Part shown: piece by piece, positions 34,797 through 42,819 of the stretch
How the letters are laid out: each line of letters begins with the position of its first letter
Position numbering within the stretch: position 1 is the stretch's first letter
Assembly: GCF_002088235.1 (NCBI RefSeq)
Contig: NZ_AQQV01000001.1
Span: 1-64,000 of the forward strand
Source of the DNA: Oceanococcus atlanticus
GTDB taxonomy: Bacteria; Pseudomonadota; Gammaproteobacteria; Nevskiales; Oceanococcaceae
Length of the DNA: 64,000 bases
Reading direction: 5' to 3'
Notes under the pieces: generated by a model
What the model saw: only the letters and a program-made list of their open reading frames with translations
Database searches by the model: none
What the model was told of the DNA's origin: nothing
Made by a program: the position numbers and the translations under genes

Positions 34797-35542
34797 AAAA
34801 GCTGATCTATCTGCTCTGGTCAACGCGCGAGATGGCTCCGGCCGAACGCCGCGAGATCCTGCTCGATAGCGTGGCGCCAACCCTGCTGGACTACGACCCG
34901 ATCGGTCTTCAGATCAACATCTGCGACGATCTCGCAACCACACCGTCACCAGCGCCCACCCCGGCCTTCAGCGAGCCGTTCATTGCCATGGTCGATGTGT
35001 GGCTGGATGACGCGACAGATCCGCTGCCCTACGAGGACGCCCTGCGTCGGGCCGGCTTTCAGCTGGCCGGCTATCAGGTCGATGAATGGCTCTACACCGA
35101 CTACGGCGAACACCACAGCGCCAACCAGCCACGCGACTGGGCCGATGGCCAGCGTAGCCGCGGCATCCTCGCCGTCACCCTGCTGCGCAAACCCAAACGC
35201 CTGAACCGTGAACAATGGATGGCCCGCTGGTTTGGTCATCAGTCACCCATGAGCGAACGCATGCAGCCCCGCGCTCGCTACGTGCGCCATGTGGTCGAGA
35301 CCAGCCTGACCCCGGGCGCGGAGGCGATCGACGGCATCGTTGAGGAAGACTGGCCGTCCGGCGAGCATGTCACCAACCTCAAGCTGTTTTACGGCGCCAA
35401 ATCGTGGTGGGGTGTGATGCGCAACATGGCGATCATGCTGCATTCGGTGGTGCGCATCCTCAATCTGTTCAACATCACCACGGTGATGATGAGCGAGTAT
35501 CTGATCAGGACACCGCCTGGCCACGCGCAAGCCCCGGCCTGA
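34793..35542 (+). CDS. EthD-like hypothetical protein
   Basis: 249-aa protein whose two halves each have a dimeric ferredoxin-like pattern (KLIYLLWSTREMAPAERREI and ILAVTLLRKPKRLNREQWMA followed by RWFGHQSPMSERMQPRARYV). This recalls EthD-domain proteins found with P450 and monooxygenase clusters. The GTG start overlaps the upstream TGA by 4 nt, so translation is coupled. A C-terminal hydrophobic stretch (MLHSVVRILNLFNITTVMMS) could be amphipathic. Function unknown. Confidence 0.75.
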   Translation: MKKLIYLLWSTREMAPAERREILLDSVAPTLLDYDPIGLQINICDDLATTPSPAPTPAFSEPFIAMVDVWLDDATDPLPYEDALRRAGFQLAGYQVDEWLYTDYGEHHSANQPRDWADGQRSRGILAVTLLRKPKRLNREQWMARWFGHQSPMSERMQPRARYVRHVVETSLTPGAEAIDGIVEEDWPSGEHVTNLKLFYGAKSWWGVMRNMAIMLHSVVRILNLFNITTVMMSEYLIRTPPGHAQAPA

Positions 35543-35548
35543 GAACCT

Positions 35549-35563
35549 CGGTGCAATGCACCG
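35549..35563. promoter_or_regulatory. 15-bp palindrome upstream of serine-hydrolase gene
   Basis: CGGTGCA-a-TGCACCG is a perfect palindrome with a one-base centre. It lies just after the EthD-like stop and about 94 bp before the esterase start. It has no T-run, so it is more likely a protein-binding site than a terminator. Confidence 0.3.
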
Positions 35564-35656
35564 CCCTGCCCGCGCACATGACAGGCTCATGACAGCCAGG
35601 GCGCAGCCTTCTATGATGCCCGGCTGACCCGTGTGCCCGCTGCTGGAGCCAAGCAC

Positions 35657-36922
35657 TTGAAAAACCCTTTCCGCCCGCTGCTGATTCCGCGTCCAGGCGA
35701 CCTGGATGCGATCACCGACATTCGTCAGGCTGACGAGACTGATCCGCAGGATCTGGGGCTGTCCGCCCAGGTCCCAGGGCACATCTGGGCCGCAGTGGAA
35801 AAGCTTTACCGCACGCGCACCATGCCGGCGATCAGCCTGGCCATCCGCCACAAAGGCCAGATCCTCATGCATCGCAGCATTGGCCATGCACGTGGCAACG
35901 GGCCGCTCGACAGCCCCGATACGCCGCGCCGGGTCATGCAGGCCGACACCCCGGTGTGCCTGTTTTCAGCCTCCAAGGCGATCACCGCGATGCTGGTGCA
36001 CAAACTGGCCGAGGAAGGCGTGATCCGCCTGCATGATCCGGTTGCCGAATACGTGCCCGAGTTTGCCGCCAAGGGCAAGCAGTACATCACGGTGGGCCAG
36101 GTCCTGGCCCACCGTGGCGGCGTGCCCGTAATCAAGCAGAAAGTGCCCGATCCGAGCCTGCTGTGGGACTGGGATGCCTGCGTCAAAACCCTGTGCGAAG
36201 CCACCCCACGCAAGGATGCCGGGCGCACCCAGGCCTATCACGCCATCACCGGCGGCTTCATTCTCGGCGAGGTCATGCGCCGGGCCACCGGCCAGGAGCT
36301 TGATGACATCCTGCAGACCCGCATCGCCAAGCCACTGGGCAGTCGCCACATGACCCTGGGCTTGCCGCCCGAGCACCATGGGGACGTCGCCCTCAACCAC
36401 TTCACCGGTTATCCGGAACGTTTTCCGATCAAGCTGCTGTCGACCCGCGCGCTCGGCGCCCCGTTTCCGCTGGTCACCGAAATCTCCAACTCACCCGAGT
36501 TCATGTCGGCCAAAATCCCGGCCGGCAACATCTACGCCAGCGCCTTGGAAACCTGCGACTTTTTCCAATGCCTGCTCAACGGCGGACATTTCGGCCAGCA
36601 ACGCCTGTTTGAACGGGCGACCGTCACCCGCGCGATCAGCGAGGCCGCCGCGCGACAGTTCGATCGCACCCTGATGGTGCCGATCCGCACCAGCGAAGGC
36701 TTCATGCTCGGCGACGAACCGTTCGGCATGTACGGCCCGCACACACGCGAAGCGTTCGGCCATCTGGGCTTTATTTCGATCTTCTGCTGGGCCGACCCGG
36801 CGCGTGACATCTCTGTTGCGCTGCTGACCACCGGCAAGCCGATCGTGGCCCTGCATTACGGCCCGCTGCTCAAATTGCTGGCGACCATCAACCGCAGCTT
36901 CGGCAAATTCGAAGGCCGCTAG
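35657..36922 (+). CDS. Serine hydrolase (beta-lactamase/esterase family)
   Basis: About 421 aa, class-C beta-lactamase-like fold. The nucleophile motif is SASKAITAM (SxxK) and the Tyr motif is YHAITGGFILGEV, as in EstB-like esterases rather than the YxN of true beta-lactamases. A third element may be HLGFISIFCW. I prefer the TTG at 35657, which has GGAG 8 nt upstream; a GTG at 35633 has none. No signal peptide is seen. In this context it probably hydrolyses an ester formed by the Baeyer-Villiger enzyme. Confidence 0.85.
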   Translation: MKNPFRPLLIPRPGDLDAITDIRQADETDPQDLGLSAQVPGHIWAAVEKLYRTRTMPAISLAIRHKGQILMHRSIGHARGNGPLDSPDTPRRVMQADTPVCLFSASKAITAMLVHKLAEEGVIRLHDPVAEYVPEFAAKGKQYITVGQVLAHRGGVPVIKQKVPDPSLLWDWDACVKTLCEATPRKDAGRTQAYHAITGGFILGEVMRRATGQELDDILQTRIAKPLGSRHMTLGLPPEHHGDVALNHFTGYPERFPIKLLSTRALGAPFPLVTEISNSPEFMSAKIPAGNIYASALETCDFFQCLLNGGHFGQQRLFERATVTRAISEAAARQFDRTLMVPIRTSEGFMLGDEPFGMYGPHTREAFGHLGFISIFCWADPARDISVALLTTGKPIVALHYGPLLKLLATINRSFGKFEGR

Positions 36923-36928
36923 GCGCTG

Positions 36929-38320
36929 CTACAGCAGCGCCGCCTTGAGTTCGTCCAGGGCCTCACCGGTAAACACGGCCAAACGCTGCAAATGCGGCAA
37001 GGTGTCCCGACAGCCGACAAATCCGAAGTTCAGGGTACCGGCATAGCTTTGCACCGTGATGTTCAGGGCCATGCCGTGGGCCGGAATCGACACCGGATAG
37101 GTCGCCTCTATGCGTGAGCCCCTGAAATACAGCGGTTCATCCGGGCCAGGCACGTTGGAAATGCACAGGTTGAAGGTGATCGGCAGGCGCCCGCGTATGC
37201 CGCTGACCGCCTTGAGCGTCTGCAGGCCGAACGGCGCCATGATCAAGGAACTATAGGCAATGATGGCCGCAGCGGACATCGCCTCCATCTGGTGTTTGGC
37301 TTCGCGCGTTGACGCCACAATCGCATTGAGGCGCGCCACCGGGTCTTCGATGTCGGTGGCCAGCGAAGCCAGCATGGCACCCACTGCATTGCCGCCGCCT
37401 GGGTCATCCTTGGGCCGCACATTGACCGGCAGAAACGCCACCAGCGGCTTGTCTGGCAACTCCCCCATATCCAGCAGGAAGCGACGCAGACCACCCGCAC
37501 ACAACGCCATGACGATGTCGTTCAGTGTGCCACCCGATGCTTTGCTCAGGGCTTTGAGTTCGGCCAGCTGATACTGCTGGGTCGCGAAGCGCCGGTTGCG
37601 CCCGATGCGCCCATTGAGCACTGAATTGGGCGCCTGCATGGAGTTGACCAGATCGCCGATTTCGCCGCGCGCGGTGCGGCTCAGACGCCACAACGCCTTG
37701 CCCACGTCGCGCACCGAATCGAACTGAGACACCACCGAATCCCACACCGCCGACATGTCCACGCCGGCCGCCTTGGCCGCGATTTGGCGGCGCGGCTGCG
37801 ACTGGCTGTAGAACATCGGCGTGTCGCGTTCATCGGGATCACGCGCCATGCTGCGCGAAAGAATCTTCATCGCCGTGTAGCCATCGACCAGGGCGTGATG
37901 AATCTTCATGTACAGGGCCAGCCGACCGCCTTCCAGCCCTTCGATCAGGTGCAACTCCCAGGGCGGGCGCGACAGATCCAGGGCGTTGCTGTGCAGACGC
38001 GAAATCAGCACCCCCAGCTCGCGTTCATCGCCAGGCGCCGGCAAGGCCGAACGACGGACGTGGTATTCGATATCGAAGTTGTCATCCTCGATCCAGCGAT
38101 GCATCGGATTGAGCATGAAATTGGGCGTACGCAGCTTCAGATTCCACGGTGCCTCGACCTGAACCGAGGCCTTGATCTCATCCATCAGCTCACGCAGATA
38201 ATCCGGCCCGGCATCTTTTGGCGGCGTCAGCGGCAGCAAGCCCGCCACGTGCATCTTGATGTCGCGCGTCTCGCCGTAGAGAAACATCGCGTCCATGGGG
38301 CTCAGGCGTTTGCCGGCCAT
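36929..38320 (-). CDS. Wax ester synthase/acyl-CoA:diacylglycerol acyltransferase
   Basis: 463-aa WS/DGAT-family O-acyltransferase. The active-site HHALVDG (HHxxxDG) is in LYMKIHHALVDGYTAMKI. LVAFLPVNVRPKDD, FNLCISNVPGPDEPLYF and MALNITVQSYAGTLNFGF belong to the conserved C-terminal half. The start at MAGKRLSPMDAMFLYG (38320) is preceded by GGGAGGAGA, so the longer frame is rejected. It makes storage wax esters or triacylglycerols at the membrane. It is convergent with the esterase and divergent from the ADC-like gene. Confidence 0.95.
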   Translation of the reverse strand: MAGKRLSPMDAMFLYGETRDIKMHVAGLLPLTPPKDAGPDYLRELMDEIKASVQVEAPWNLKLRTPNFMLNPMHRWIEDDNFDIEYHVRRSALPAPGDERELGVLISRLHSNALDLSRPPWELHLIEGLEGGRLALYMKIHHALVDGYTAMKILSRSMARDPDERDTPMFYSQSQPRRQIAAKAAGVDMSAVWDSVVSQFDSVRDVGKALWRLSRTARGEIGDLVNSMQAPNSVLNGRIGRNRRFATQQYQLAELKALSKASGGTLNDIVMALCAGGLRRFLLDMGELPDKPLVAFLPVNVRPKDDPGGGNAVGAMLASLATDIEDPVARLNAIVASTREAKHQMEAMSAAAIIAYSSLIMAPFGLQTLKAVSGIRGRLPITFNLCISNVPGPDEPLYFRGSRIEATYPVSIPAHGMALNITVQSYAGTLNFGFVGCRDTLPHLQRLAVFTGEALDELKAALL

Positions 38321-38340
38321 CGGTCTCCTCCCTCGTTGTT

Positions 38341-38365
38341 GTGTTGTGTATCGTATACGCAACAC
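38341..38365. promoter_or_regulatory. 25-bp inverted repeat between WS/DGAT and ADC-like genes
   Basis: GTGTTGTGTAT (38341-38351) pairs with ATACGCAACAC (38355-38365), one mismatch, around a 3-nt centre. It lies in a 62-bp divergent intergenic space, so a single bound regulator could control both genes. No regulator gene is adjacent. Confidence 0.5.
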
Positions 38366-38382
38366 GTCCAATCGACCTTTGC

Positions 38383-39060
38383 ATGAGCGAAATAATTGAT
38401 GCGCCTGCGCCCTGGGAACTGACCGGTCGCGCGTATATCTGCGTGCTTCGCGCCGATCCCCGCATACTTGATGAACACAGCTGGGTGCCGGCCAGTCTGG
38501 CCGGGAAACGGCGCAGCGGCCTTTCGCTGATGATGTTTGTCGACTACGCCGATTCACCCGCCGGCCCCTACCATGAACTGCTGTTCATTCCCGGGCTGTA
38601 TGCCTTTGAGGACGGTCGCAAGTATTTCAGTATCAGCCGCATCTTCGTGTCCACCATGGACAGCGTGGTCAACGGCCGGCGCAACTGGGGCATCCCCAAG
38701 GAACTTGCGCAATTCGAGGTGCAGGACCAGGGCCATCGCACCCATGTCAGGATCAGCACCAACGACCAGGTTTTTGCGGACCTGCGCTTTCGCGCGTTCG
38801 GGCCCACCCTGCCAGCGCCACGTGGCCTGTTACCCAAAGCCTGGCGCACGCTGGCTCAGCACTGGGACGATCAGACCTTTATCTACCAGCCGAACGCCGG
38901 TGGTCGTGCACGCCTGGCCAAAACCGAGCAGATGCAGTTCGATGCCAGCCAGTTCCCGGACCTGAGTGCGGCACGCGTGCTGGCCACCGTCAACCTGCGC
39001 CAGTTCAACATGAGCTTTCCGGTCTCACAGATTCACCCACACAACACGCCACAGACATAA
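38383..39060 (+). CDS. Acetoacetate-decarboxylase-family protein
   Basis: 225-aa protein of the acetoacetate decarboxylase (ADC) superfamily. Matches include SGLSLMMFVDYADSPAGPYH, ELLFIPGLYAF, SISRIFVSTMDSVVNGRRNW and GIPKELAQFEVQDQ (with Lys in the GxPK motif). Many family members lack decarboxylase activity and act as aldolases or dehydratases. The ATG at 38383 is chosen because the upstream frame runs through the operator. It is divergent from WS/DGAT. Substrate unknown. Confidence 0.85.
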   Translation: MSEIIDAPAPWELTGRAYICVLRADPRILDEHSWVPASLAGKRRSGLSLMMFVDYADSPAGPYHELLFIPGLYAFEDGRKYFSISRIFVSTMDSVVNGRRNWGIPKELAQFEVQDQGHRTHVRISTNDQVFADLRFRAFGPTLPAPRGLLPKAWRTLAQHWDDQTFIYQPNAGGRARLAKTEQMQFDASQFPDLSAARVLATVNLRQFNMSFPVSQIHPHNTPQT

Positions 39061-39077
39061 GTCCTGCCCGCGCCTTC

Positions 39078-39377
39078 TTAATCCAGGGTTTCACAAACGC
39101 TGCGCGCTGTGCCGCCATCAACCCAGACCCTGACGGTTTTGGGGTTGTAGCCATCGACGTAGTAAATCCAGTCCTCACCGGCATAGGCACCGTAACGGTT
39201 CTGCCTGGGAACGACCCGGGTCGGCTGTCCCAGCACCTTGAAGACGCGCTGCTCAGAATCACCCGCGATCACCAGCTGCCCGTTGGCTCCGCGGCTGCTG
39301 CCGTTGCACTCGCGCGCATCGGCCGACGCCACGCTGAACACACTCAGCAGCAGGATCACCCCCCATGAATGGCGCAT
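39078..39377 (-). CDS. DUF2845-type secreted protein
   Basis: 99-aa secreted protein with signal peptide MRHSWGVILLLSVFSVASAD and the DUF2845 pattern: a Cys after the signal (ARECNGSS), VIAGDSEQRVFKVLGQPTR, EDWIYYVDGYNPKTVRVWVDG and a C-terminal Cys. The domain resembles SmpA/OmlA-type small outer-membrane folds. Role unknown. The ATG at 39377 is selected for the signal peptide. It stands alone. Confidence 0.8.
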   Translation of the reverse strand: MRHSWGVILLLSVFSVASADARECNGSSRGANGQLVIAGDSEQRVFKVLGQPTRVVPRQNRYGAYAGEDWIYYVDGYNPKTVRVWVDGGTARSVCETLD

Positions 39378-39456
39378 CGCGCTCCCCCTGACCAAAGACA
39401 TTGAGAGCTGCATCATGGTGGAAAGTTCGCTATGACGACTATCCAACGTTGTGAAG

Positions 39457-39477
39457 CCGACCTAAGCTTAAGGTCGG
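39457..39477. other. Inverted repeat upstream of PH-domain gene
   Basis: CCGACCT - 7 nt - AGGTCGG, with an AAGCTT centre, lies between the divergent DUF2845 and PH-domain genes. There is no T-run on either side, so a terminator is unlikely; it may bind a regulator or form a hairpin in the leader. Confidence 0.3.
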
Positions 39478-39499
39478 GTCAGCCCAAGGATGAGCATGC

Positions 39500-39922
39500 A
39501 TGCGAGTGCACCGATCGAAAATTGATGCCTGGTTTATCGTGGTGATGGTGATCGCCGCTGTATTTACGCTGTTGGTTACGCTGCGCACAGCATCGCCAGG
39601 ACCATTTACCGCGCTGGCCCTGGGCGGCGCTGCTGCGCTGAGCGCCTGGATCGCCCTGAGTACCCGCTACACGCTGGACGAATCCTTTCTGACGGTGCGC
39701 TGCGGTCCCTTTTGCTGGCGTATTCCACTGCAGGACATACATCGCATCACGCCGTCGCGAAACCCGATTTCAAGCCCGGCCTTGTCGCTGGACCGGTTAC
39801 GCATCGAGTACGGCGAGGCGCGCTCTGTGCTGATCTCACCGCGCCATAGCGAGCGTTTCATTCGCGAGCTCAATGCCTTGCGCCCGCAAGCGTCCACAGC
39901 AAAATCGGTTTCATCATCGTGA
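39500..39922 (+). CDS. Bacterial PH-domain membrane protein (DUF1200-like)
   Basis: 140-aa protein with two N-terminal transmembrane helices (WFIVVMVIAAVFTLLVTL and FTALALGGAAALSAWIAL) followed by a bPH_4-type domain: YTLDESFLTVRCGPFCWRIP, LQDIHRITPSRNPISSPALS and LDRLRIEYGEARSVLISP. This arrangement is typical of the family and places the PH domain in the cytoplasm. Role unknown. It overlaps the GFA-family gene by 4 nt and is probably co-transcribed. Confidence 0.85.
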   Translation: MRVHRSKIDAWFIVVMVIAAVFTLLVTLRTASPGPFTALALGGAAALSAWIALSTRYTLDESFLTVRCGPFCWRIPLQDIHRITPSRNPISSPALSLDRLRIEYGEARSVLISPRHSERFIRELNALRPQASTAKSVSSS

Positions 39923-40326
39923 GCGATACGCAACGCGGTTCCTGCCTGTGCGGCGCGGTGCAGTTTGAAATCGACGGCGCGTTTGACAGCTTTTACCTGT
40001 GCCATTGCTCGCGCTGTCGCAAAGACACCGGTTCGGCCCATGCCGCCAACTTGTTTGCCACCTCCGCGCAATTGCACTGGCGGCGCGGCGAGCATGAAGT
40101 CAGCCATTTCAAGCTTCAGGGCACCGCGCATAGCCGCAGCTTTTGCCGCCACTGCGGCTCGGCACTTCCCGGTCTGCACATGGACGGGGCTTTGCTGGTG
40201 GTCCCCGCCGGCAGCCTGGACAGCGAGGTGAACCAGTCGCCAACGGCGCACATCTTCCGCGCCAGCGCAGCCAACTGGGACCACGAACTGGAACAGCTTC
40301 ACGCCTTCGCCGGCCTGCCCGAATAG
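39919..40326 (+). CDS. GFA/CENP-V-family zinc protein
   Basis: 135-aa protein of the glutathione-dependent formaldehyde-activating (GFA) fold. The zinc ligands are in RGSCLCGAVQFEIDG (CxC), YLCHCSRCRKDTGSAHAANL and SFCRHCGSALPG. Most members have no tested activity. The GTG start at 39919 overlaps the upstream stop (GTGA). It ends just before a bidirectional terminator. Confidence 0.88.
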   Translation: MSDTQRGSCLCGAVQFEIDGAFDSFYLCHCSRCRKDTGSAHAANLFATSAQLHWRRGEHEVSHFKLQGTAHSRSFCRHCGSALPGLHMDGALLVVPAGSLDSEVNQSPTAHIFRASAANWDHELEQLHAFAGLPE

Positions 40327-40340
40327 GGCACGATAGGCAC

Positions 40341-40367
40341 AAAAAAGCCCGCATCAGCGGGCTTTTT
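40341..40367. terminator. Bidirectional Rho-independent terminator
   Basis: AAAAAA-GCCCGC, 4-nt loop ATCA, GCGGGC-TTTTT. The symmetric A- and T-runs allow it to end the plus-strand GFA gene and the minus-strand tRNA-Ser transcript, whose 3' end is at 40374. Confidence 0.9.
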
Positions 40368-40373
40368 CTAATC

Positions 40374-40463
40374 TGGCGGAGAGAAAGGGATTCGAACCCT
40401 TGAGGGGCGTTCACCCCAACACGCTTTCCAGGCGTGCGCCTTAAACCGCTCGGCCATCTCTCC
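40374..40463 (-). tRNA. tRNA-Ser (anticodon GGA)
   Basis: A 90-nt class II tRNA with encoded CCA. The acceptor pair is GGAGAGA / TCTCTCC with discriminator G, typical of serine. The anticodon stem CACGC/GCGTG encloses loop CTGGAAA with anticodon GGA, which reads UCC and UCU. A long variable arm (about TGGGGTGAACGCCCC) and the T-loop GTTCGAATC are present. It lies between the terminator and a small lipoprotein gene. Confidence 0.96.
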
Positions 40464-40524
40464 GGATTCACACAGCCTGGCGGCCATGCGGGCGGTGGAT
40501 TCTATACGAACCCGGCCGCGGGCG

Positions 40525-40803
40525 CTACGACTGTTGCGGGACAACCAATCGAGGCGGGCGATCCAAACAATCGGTACGCGACTCACCGGAGCCATCGGTG
40601 TACTGCCGCGCGGCCTTGTAGTCCTGCTCCGGAATCGGCGGAATCATGTAAGCCGGGTCGCGCGGCGGCAACTCACCGTTATCCACGCTTTGCAAATCGG
40701 GATATTCCTGAGCATCCAGATAGGCCCCGTCGAAAGCACACTGGCGTGCGCTACAGGCCATCAGCAGCATGCTGACAAGACTGATTCCTACGATACGAAT
40801 CAA
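40525..40803 (-). CDS. Short lipoprotein resembling the BamC N-terminal segment
   Basis: 92-aa predicted lipoprotein with lipobox LLMAC at about residue 16. The mature part (GAYLDAQEYPDLQ, YMIPPIPEQDY, CLDRPPRLVVP) resembles the unstructured N-terminal segment of BamC, which contacts BamD in the outer-membrane assembly machine. In many gammaproteobacteria bamC lies directly after dapA, as here. The two globular helix-grip domains are absent. I chose a TTG start (40803) overlapping the dapA stop, with AGGAG 7 nt upstream; upstream frames lie inside dapA. Confidence 0.7.
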   Translation of the reverse strand: MIRIVGISLVSMLLMACSARQCAFDGAYLDAQEYPDLQSVDNGELPPRDPAYMIPPIPEQDYKAARQYTDGSGESRTDCLDRPPRLVVPQQS

Positions 40804-41690
40804 AGCTTTACTCCTGCCTGAATCAGGGCGTTTTCTACCAATGGATAAAAATCTTCGGCCAACGGTGTCATCGGCAATCGTATGCCTTCGGGTATACGCC
40901 CCATACGATTGAGCGCCCATTTGACCGGGATCGGATTGGGTTCAGCGAACAGATGCTGATGCAGACCCGCCAGATCCGCATCCAGCGCCATCGCGGTTTC
41001 ACGGTCGCCATCAATGGCCGCCATACACATCTGATGCATGCGCGCCGGCGCCACATTGGCGGTCACCGAAATATCACCGCGCGCTCCGATGAGCATGGAC
41101 GCACAAGCCGTGGCGTCGTCGCCGGTGTAGACCACAAAGTCCGGGTCCAGTTCGACCAGCGCCTTGATACGCTCCAGCGTGCCGGTGGCTTCCTTGATCG
41201 CGACAATCGCCTCGCACGGCAGCAAGCGCTCCACGGTTTCCGGCTTGAGGTCGCAAGCGGTGCGCCCCGGCACGTTGTACAGAATCAACGGACCGTCCGC
41301 ATTGCCGGCAATCGCGGCATAGTGACGATACAGGCCTTCCTGGGTCGGCTTGTTGTAATACGGCGTAACCAGCAGGCATGCATCAGCGCCTACCGCAAAG
41401 GCCTCGCGGGTCAGCAGCTGCGCCTCGGCGGTCGCATTGGCGCCGGTGCCGGCAATCACCGGAATCCGTTTGGCCACGCGGTCGATGGTGTACTGAATAA
41501 CCTGCAGATGCTCAGCCACCCCCAGGGTGGCGGATTCACCGGTGGTGCCGACCGACACGATCGCGTCGGTGCCCTGCTCTATATGCCACTCGATCAGGCG
41601 ATCCAGGCACGGATAATCCACCGCGCCGTCAGCACTCATCGGGGTGACCAGGGCGACCAGGCTGCCCTTGATTTGTGTTCGGTATGTCAT
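40800..41690 (-). CDS. dapA: 4-hydroxy-tetrahydrodipicolinate synthase
   Basis: 296-aa class I aldolase of lysine and diaminopimelate synthesis that condenses pyruvate and aspartate semialdehyde. It has GTTGESATLG, LLVTPYYNKPTQEG, the active-site Tyr in ILYNVPGRTACDL and the Schiff-base Lys in AIKEATG. The length matches E. coli DapA (292). The ATG at 41690 starts MTYRTQIKGSLVALVTPM; an upstream in-frame codon at 41708 is less likely. Divergent from gcvR, as in E. coli. Confidence 0.96.
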   Translation of the reverse strand: MTYRTQIKGSLVALVTPMSADGAVDYPCLDRLIEWHIEQGTDAIVSVGTTGESATLGVAEHLQVIQYTIDRVAKRIPVIAGTGANATAEAQLLTREAFAVGADACLLVTPYYNKPTQEGLYRHYAAIAGNADGPLILYNVPGRTACDLKPETVERLLPCEAIVAIKEATGTLERIKALVELDPDFVVYTGDDATACASMLIGARGDISVTANVAPARMHQMCMAAIDGDRETAMALDADLAGLHQHLFAEPNPIPVKWALNRMGRIPEGIRLPMTPLAEDFYPLVENALIQAGVKL

Positions 41691-41768
41691 GGCGCGGCGA
41701 TTATACATTCCACAGGCTCCGGCTGGCGGTTACACTCTTGATGCACTTTCGAATCCGACCCGGCGGGC

Positions 41769-42308
41769 ATGCAGGACATCCACAAATATCTCATCGTCAA
41801 CGCCCTGGGCGCCTGGCGTGACAATCTCAGCGCCAGACTGATGCAGGAGATCCGCGAACGCGGTTGCGAGATTCTCGACAGCCGTATCGGCATGCTCGGT
41901 GACGCCATGACCGCCCAGTTGATGGTATCCGGCAACTGGAGCAGCGTCGGCAAGCTGGAAACCGCCCTGCCGGCCATCGGTGACAAGCTTGAGGTTTACC
42001 TCAGCGGTCTGCGCACGCGCGATCGCAGCGAGCGCCCCGATACGCGGCCGTATGCCGTGGAGATCAACGCGCCACAGCAGCCTGACTTGCTGCCTGCGCT
42101 TGTCGCCTTCTTCAATAACCAGGACACCGTGGTGGCCGAACTGGTCTGCCAGGACTACAGCGCGGGCCAGACCGGCGCGCGCATGGTCAATATTCAGATG
42201 GTGGTCCTGGTGCCGATCACCGCGCAGCCTCCGGCACTGCGCGAGTCGTTCATGGACACCTGCGACGAACTCAACGCCGACGGCATGCTGGACCCGATCA
42301 AATCCTGA
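41769..42308 (+). CDS. gcvR: GcvR-like ACT-domain regulatory protein
   Basis: 179-aa protein with two ACT-like domains (YLIVNALGAWRDNLSARLMQ and VEINAPQQPDLLPALVAFFN). It matches the glycine-cleavage-system repressor family GcvR, which acts by protein contact with GcvA rather than by DNA binding. The gcvR-bcp order divergent from dapA is the same as in Enterobacteria, which supports the name. No gcvA is seen here. Confidence 0.88.
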   Translation: MQDIHKYLIVNALGAWRDNLSARLMQEIRERGCEILDSRIGMLGDAMTAQLMVSGNWSSVGKLETALPAIGDKLEVYLSGLRTRDRSERPDTRPYAVEINAPQQPDLLPALVAFFNNQDTVVAELVCQDYSAGQTGARMVNIQMVVLVPITAQPPALRESFMDTCDELNADGMLDPIKS

Positions 42309-42344
42309 CACTTACGCAGCAAACCACCGCAGACGGAGAAACGT

Positions 42345-42806
42345 ATGAATCTTGAGCTGGGTGATGCCTTACCCGCGCTTGAACGGCCCGCCACTGGCGA
42401 CCAGACCATCGCTCTTAACAAGCTGCCTCAACGCATCGTGGTGGTGTATTTCTACCCCAAGGACAGCACGCCAGGCTGCACCACCGAAGGCCGTGATTTT
42501 GCCGCGGCGCATGAGCAGTTTGTCGCTGCGGATGCCTGCGTGCTCGGGGTCTCCAAGGACAGCATACGACGCCACGAGAACTTCAAGGCCAAGCAGGAGT
42601 TTCCGTTTGAGCTGTTGTCCGATGAAGACGAAAACCTGTGTCAGGCCTTCGGCGTGATTCAGGAAAAGAAGCTGTACGGCAAGACCTACATGGGCATCGT
42701 GCGCAGCACATTCGTCTTCGTTGACGGCAAGCTGGCCAAAATCTGGCCCAAGGTCAAAGTCAAAGGTCACGCCGAAGAGGTCCTGGCGTTCGTCCAATCC
42801 GTCTAA
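42345..42806 (+). CDS. bcp: Thioredoxin-dependent peroxiredoxin Bcp
   Basis: 153-aa PrxQ/BCP-type peroxiredoxin that reduces hydroperoxides using thioredoxin. The peroxidatic Cys45 is in VVVYFYPKDSTPGCTTEG. The E. coli resolving Cys five residues later is replaced by Arg, so this enzyme should work as a 1-Cys form or use another Cys. The C-terminus is GKLAKIWPKVKVKGHAEEVL. It follows gcvR by 36 bp and is probably co-transcribed with it and phoH. Confidence 0.95.
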   Translation: MNLELGDALPALERPATGDQTIALNKLPQRIVVVYFYPKDSTPGCTTEGRDFAAAHEQFVAADACVLGVSKDSIRRHENFKAKQEFPFELLSDEDENLCQAFGVIQEKKLYGKTYMGIVRSTFVFVDGKLAKIWPKVKVKGHAEEVLAFVQSV

Positions 42807-42819
42807 CCGGAACCCGCTC

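Noticed and set aside
35657-36922. True beta-lactamase (antibiotic resistance) for the serine hydrolase
   Set aside because: It has SxxK but YHA instead of YxN, no signal peptide and an esterase-like context in a catabolic cluster.
40368-40595. 75-codon frame across the tRNA-Ser
   Set aside because: It reads through the tRNA itself; the tRNA secondary structure fully explains the sequence.
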